DNA of 8,418 nucleotides. Origin: Oxalobacteraceae bacterium. Lineage in GTDB: Bacteria; Pseudomonadota; Gammaproteobacteria; Burkholderiales; Burkholderiaceae_D. A program made the translations under genes and the position numbers. Position 1 is the stretch's first letter, and each line of letters starts with the position of its first letter. This document shows, one piece after another, positions 5,503-8,418 of the stretch. The notes below the pieces were generated by a model, which saw only the letters and a program-made list of their open reading frames with translations, was not told where the DNA came from and searched no databases. The stretch lies in NCBI GenBank assembly GCA_027485535.1, contig JAIXQV010000044.1, positions 1 through 8,418 on the forward strand. The letters run 5' to 3'.

Positions 5503-7329
5503 ATGTGCGGTATTGTCGGCGCCGTCGCTCAACGTAACATCGTCCCGGTATTGCTCGAGGGCTTGCGTCGCCTTGAGTATCGCGGCTACGACTCCTGCGG
5601 CGTGGCAGTGCATCAGCAAGGCCTCAAGCGCTCACGCAGCGTGTCACGCGTTGCTGAGTTGGCCTCGCAAGTCGAAACTACCGGACTGATCGGCCACACC
5701 GGTATTGCCCACACGCGCTGGGCCACCCATGGCGCGCCAGCGACGAACAACGCGCACCCGCATTTTTCTGGCAATCAGGAACGCGCAAAAATCGGTCTAG
5801 TACATAACGGCATCATCGAGAACTACGAGTCGCTACGTGAGATGCTCAGCAAAAAAGGTTATGTGTTCGAATCACAAACCGATACCGAAGCCGTCGCGCA
5901 TCTGATTCACGATTTATACGACGGTGATTTACTCCGTACTGTACAAAAGGCGGTCAAGCAGCTGCATGGCGCATTCGCTATTGCAGTCTTCTGTGATGAT
6001 GAGCCCAATCGGGTTGTTGGCGCGCGCCTCGGCTGCCCGCTGGTGGTTGGCATCGGTCAGGAAGAGACTTTTATCGCTTCGGATGCAATGGCGCTGGCAG
6101 GCAGCACCGATCAGATTATCTATCTGGAAGAAGGCGACGTGGTCGATGTCACGCTGACCGGTGCGCGTATCACCGACAAAACGGATCAACCGGTCGAGCG
6201 CGCCGCACAGACGGTTCACGCCTACTCCGGCGCGATCGACCTTGGCCCCTACCGGCACTACATGCAAAAGGAAATTTTCGAGCAGCCCGCCGCTATCGGT
6301 GACACGCTTGAAGGTGTACTCGGTTTTGCGCCCGATGTGTTTGGTGAAAAAGCCCATGAGGTCTTTGCCGGTATCGACAGTATTCAGATACTTGCCTGTG
6401 GCACCAGCTACTACGCTGGCATGACGGCGCGTTACTGGTTAGAGTCAATTGCGGGCATTCCCACCCAAGTAGAAATTGCCAGCGAATACCGCTACCGCGA
6501 GCCTGCAATAAATTCCAATGCCTTGGTGGTAGTGATCTCGCAATCCGGCGAAACTGCTGACACTTTGGCAGCATTGAAATACGCCAAACAGCTCGGCCAT
6601 CGTCACTCGCTGGCGATTTGTAACGTCTCCACCTCGGCGATGGTGCGTGAGACCACACTGGCCTATCTCACTCGAGCGGGTGTCGAGATTGGTGTCGCAT
6701 CGACCAAAGCCTTCACGACACAACTCACGGCGCTGTTTCTGCTAACGCTGACGCTGGCCAAGCTCCGCGGCAAATTGAGCGTTGAGGCAGAACCCGAGTA
6801 TCTGAAAAACTTGCGCCACCTACCAATGGCGATTTCCTCAGTACTCGCGCTTGAGCCGCAAATCATTGCTTGGGCAGACGCCTTCGCGAAAAAAGAAAAT
6901 GCGCTCTTTCTAGGCCGTGGTCTGCATTACCCGATTGCGCTAGAAGGCGCACTCAAGCTGAAAGAGATCTCCTATATTCATGCCGAAGCCTACCCTGCGG
7001 GAGAGTTAAAGCATGGTCCGCTCGCGCTTGTGACTGAAGAAATGCCGGTGGTTACCGTCGCGCCAAACGATGCGCTGATCGAGAAGCTGAAATCGAATAT
7101 GCAGGAGGTCCGGGCACGTGGCGGCCAGCTCTATGTATTTGCCGATGCAGATTCTCGTATCAGCTCAAGCGAAGGCTTGCACGTGATTCGCATGCCCGAG
7201 CACTACGGGCCGCTCTCGCCTATCCTGCATGTGGTACCACTACAGCTACTCGCGTATCACACCGCGCTCGCGCGCGGCACTGATGTCGACAAACCGCGCA
7301 ATCTGGCGAAGTCGGTGACAGTAGAGTGA
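5503..7329 (+). CDS. glmS: glutamine-fructose-6-phosphate aminotransferase (isomerizing)
   Basis: GlmS converts fructose-6-phosphate and glutamine to glucosamine-6-phosphate and glutamate, the entry step to amino sugars. The 608-residue protein (609 in Escherichia coli) begins MCGIVG, so Cys2 becomes the N-terminal nucleophile of the glutaminase domain. That domain also shows HTRWATHG (70-77), HNGIIEN (101-107) and TDTE (126-129). Two SIS sugar-isomerase domains follow: CGTSYYAG (299-306), SQSGETADT (346-354), STKAFTTQL (400-408), and Glu481, Lys485 and Glu488 with KHGP (His504). The C-terminal tail NLAKSVTVE with Lys603 is the family hallmark. AGGA at 5493-5496, overlapping the glmU stop, is a fair ribosome binding site 6 nt before the ATG, so the two genes form a translationally close pair. 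I see no glmS ribozyme; the 8-nt gap has no room for one. Confidence 0.98.
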   Translation: MCGIVGAVAQRNIVPVLLEGLRRLEYRGYDSCGVAVHQQGLKRSRSVSRVAELASQVETTGLIGHTGIAHTRWATHGAPATNNAHPHFSGNQERAKIGLVHNGIIENYESLREMLSKKGYVFESQTDTEAVAHLIHDLYDGDLLRTVQKAVKQLHGAFAIAVFCDDEPNRVVGARLGCPLVVGIGQEETFIASDAMALAGSTDQIIYLEEGDVVDVTLTGARITDKTDQPVERAAQTVHAYSGAIDLGPYRHYMQKEIFEQPAAIGDTLEGVLGFAPDVFGEKAHEVFAGIDSIQILACGTSYYAGMTARYWLESIAGIPTQVEIASEYRYREPAINSNALVVVISQSGETADTLAALKYAKQLGHRHSLAICNVSTSAMVRETTLAYLTRAGVEIGVASTKAFTTQLTALFLLTLTLAKLRGKLSVEAEPEYLKNLRHLPMAISSVLALEPQIIAWADAFAKKENALFLGRGLHYPIALEGALKLKEISYIHAEAYPAGELKHGPLALVTEEMPVVTVAPNDALIEKLKSNMQEVRARGGQLYVFADADSRISSSEGLHVIRMPEHYGPLSPILHVVPLQLLAYHTALARGTDVDKPRNLAKSVTVE

Positions 7330-7368
7330 CCCCTCATTCACATTGACTCTCGAGTGTCGGCGGGGCTC

Positions 7369-7719
7369 ATGGCCTGGATCATCACCAAATATCTCCTCAG
7401 CGCCGGCGTCATAGTTCTGATATCAGAGGTTGCTAAGCGTAGCGACAAGCTGGGCGCCATGATCGCAGCGCTGCCGATCGTGACGCTACTTGCGATGATC
7501 TGGCTGCATGTAGAGAATCAGCCGAAGGAAAAAATTACCAACTACGCGTGGTACACCTTCTGGTACGTGCTTCCGACATTGCCAATGTTCTTGGCTTTTC
7601 CTTTTCTCCACCAGCGCCTTGGCTTCTGGCTAAGCTTAGCTTCTTGCGCTGCGATTAGTGTCGTGTGTTTTGTTCTGCTAGCGAGCTTATTGAAGCAATT
7701 TGGCATTGATATCTTGTAG
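7369..7719 (+). CDS. DUF3147 family membrane protein
   Basis: A 116-residue, very hydrophobic protein with four likely membrane helices at about residues 4-19, 28-47, 59-80 and 85-107. The segments VIVLISEVAKRSDKLGAMIA (14-33), ALPIVTLLAMIWLHVE (34-49) and the WYTFWYVLPTLPMFL stretch (61-75) are typical of DUF3147, a family of unknown function. It probably lies in the inner membrane. The gene is 39 nt after glmS on the same strand and may be read with it; I see no terminator between. I chose ATG at 7369 because the family usually starts directly before the first helix and GGGG lies just upstream; a GTG at 7354 would add five residues. No role in amino-sugar metabolism can be claimed from position alone. 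Confidence 0.85.
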   Translation: MAWIITKYLLSAGVIVLISEVAKRSDKLGAMIAALPIVTLLAMIWLHVENQPKEKITNYAWYTFWYVLPTLPMFLAFPFLHQRLGFWLSLASCAAISVVCFVLLASLLKQFGIDIL

Positions 7720-7890
7720 CCGTTGAGAATTTGCCTTCACGCTATCAATTGCATGACGAAGTTGCTGATCACGCGGCACGCCAACAAGTCATCCGTAGGA
7801 ATCTTCCAATGAATGTTCGCTGATCGTAACGACTGATCAGGTGATATCAGGTTTTTCACATCACCCATCGAATCTTGGCGATTTTCTTTC

Positions 7891-7956
7891 AAGTGTGGTT
7901 ACGAACGCGCATGGCGCCATCCGCATTTAGTAGCGGCGCCATTGACAACCACACTT
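7891..7956. repeat. nested inverted repeat (potential long hairpin)
   Basis: The outer arms AAGTGTGGTT (7891-7900) and AACCACACTT (7947-7956) are perfect 10-bp inverted copies. Inside, ATGGCGCC (7911-7918) pairs with GGCGCCAT (7935-7942), another perfect 8 bp. An alternative inner fold pairs CCGC (7921-7924) with GCGG (7933-7936) and ATGGCG (7911-7916) with CGCCAT (7937-7942), bulging CCAT. The outer and inner stems are separated by 10 nt on the left and 4 nt on the right. No T-run follows on either strand. The structure ends 6 nt before the AAAGGAAG ribosome binding site of the next gene, so it lies in that gene's leader or operator region. Confidence 0.7.
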
Positions 7957-7962
7957 AGCACG

Positions 7963-7970
7963 AAAGGAAG
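7963..7970 (+). promoter_or_regulatory. strong ribosome binding site
   Basis: AAAGGAAG ends 7 nt before ATG at 7978. It is the best Shine-Dalgarno match in the window and decides the start of the last gene over the in-frame TTG at 7942, which lies inside the inverted repeat. Confidence 0.75.
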
Positions 7971-7977
7971 ACGCATC

Positions 7978-8391
7978 ATGCCAAGGAAAGTGCACGACAG
8001 TCACATCAGTGATAACTCAACTTATATCGCCAACGGCGACTCATCCAGCTCGGAAGAGCAATTAAAACGCACAGCAAGCACGAAAGGTAGCTACGCAGAC
8101 GGCCGAGTTACCCCCACGACCCATTCAAACACTGCTGAAAGAAACTTCATCCCTATCTGCCCGGGGCCCGTACGTCTCGCGGTAGGCGTGTTTTGTGGCT
8201 TAGGCGCTGTTGCCGGCATGGCTTTGGCTATTGTGGGCGGTAACGCGCTGAACAGCCCCACCGATCCCGAGCCCGACCTACACCGAGCGATGTTTGGCAG
8301 CGGAGCTGCCATGCTCGGACTTGGATTCCTGGGCATGCTATCGACGCAGCTGACGAGAGCAAATCCAGCACCATCGGGCGCAACAGCCTGA
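7978..8391 (+). CDS. small Ser/Thr-rich protein with two glycine-rich membrane helices
   Basis: A 137-residue protein that I do not recognise. Residues 1-58 are polar and probably disordered, rich in Ser, Thr, Asp and Asn, with a run of four serines at 22-25 and no signal peptide. Two hydrophobic stretches follow, about 64-88 and 104-124, each with closely spaced glycines (70, 74, 76, 80, 87, 88 and 107, 109, 114, 116, 119), which favour tight helix packing. A short acidic Pro-rich loop (PTDPEPD, 94-100) joins them, and a small-residue tail ends the protein. This suggests a membrane hairpin with a soluble N-terminal tail. A secreted or effector-like protein is conceivable from the N-terminal composition, but nothing here proves it. 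The start is supported by AAAGGAAG upstream, and a nested inverted repeat precedes it. Neighbours to the right are outside the window. Confidence 0.7.
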   Translation: MPRKVHDSHISDNSTYIANGDSSSSEEQLKRTASTKGSYADGRVTPTTHSNTAERNFIPICPGPVRLAVGVFCGLGAVAGMALAIVGGNALNSPTDPEPDLHRAMFGSGAAMLGLGFLGMLSTQLTRANPAPSGATA

Positions 8392-8418
8392 GTTTGTTTT
8401 CCGTGCCGCTGCGGCTTC

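Larger units (their letters stand above)
7720..7977. other. 258-bp intergenic region
   Basis: There is no convincing gene between the DUF3147 stop and the last gene. The left half has CTGATC at 7765-7770, 7820-7825 and 7833-7838, the last merging into the palindrome CTGATCAG (7833-7840) and then GTGATATCAG (7841-7850). On the minus strand a 33-codon stop-to-stop frame (7690-7788) reads as a polar helix-like peptide and might be a gene remnant. The right part holds a 66-bp nested inverted repeat and a strong ribosome binding site. I see no intrinsic terminator with a T-run for the glm cluster and no clear sigma70 promoter. Confidence 0.5.

Noticed and set aside
7705..7749. ATTGATA / TATCAAT inverted arms at the end of the DUF3147 gene as a terminator
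   Set aside because: The stem is AT-rich and only 7 bp, the loop is 31 nt, and no T-run follows.
7943..7948. TTGACA as a -35 box for the last gene
   Set aside because: The hexamer is perfect, but 16-18 bp downstream lies the purine-rich ribosome binding site and no -10-like hexamer.
7942..7977. Upstream TTG start for the last gene
   Set aside because: It would place the start inside the inverted repeat; AAAGGAAG spaced 7 nt before ATG at 7978 is much better.
8405..8415. GCCG-CTG-CGGC hairpin at the right edge as a terminator of the last gene
   Set aside because: The stem has 4 bp and the window ends before any T-run could be seen.

Overview
The window looks like ordinary chromosomal DNA of a betaproteobacterium, most likely a member of the Burkholderiales near the Oxalobacteraceae. 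This is inferred from protein family resemblance, a moderate-to-high GC content, and the recalled gene order MidA-family methyltransferase / SDR / folB / ttcA / glmU / glmS. No search was possible, so the taxon is not proven.

Left part (1-1781, all minus strand). A tRNA-Tyr(GUA) gene lies at the left edge behind a near-consensus sigma70 promoter with 17-bp spacing. Upstream of it is a three-gene minus-strand cluster: a MidA/NDUFAF7-family SAM-dependent methyltransferase followed by two adjacent, mutually similar DUF2905 membrane proteins.

Middle part (1915-4015, plus strand). A pteridine-reductase-like short-chain dehydrogenase, dihydroneopterin aldolase (folB) and the tRNA 2-thiocytidine-32 synthase ttcA are closely packed, and folB and ttcA overlap by 4 nt. 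The first two are a plausible pterin/folate pair; ttcA appears to be co-transcribed for other reasons.

Amino-sugar part (4136-7719, plus strand). glmU and glmS are 8 nt apart and together make UDP-N-acetylglucosamine from fructose-6-phosphate, apart from the GlmM step, which is not here. A DUF3147 four-helix membrane protein follows 39 nt later. glmU seems to have its own extended -10 promoter with a very short leader lacking a Shine-Dalgarno sequence.

Right part (7720-8418). A gene-poor stretch contains a nested inverted repeat of 66 bp. Just downstream is a gene with the clearest ribosome binding site in the window, encoding a small unrecognised protein with a polar Ser/Thr-rich N-terminus and two glycine-rich membrane helices. 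This end is where anything undescribed is most likely to be; the rest is conserved housekeeping. No CRISPR array, insertion sequence, phage gene or defence system was seen.
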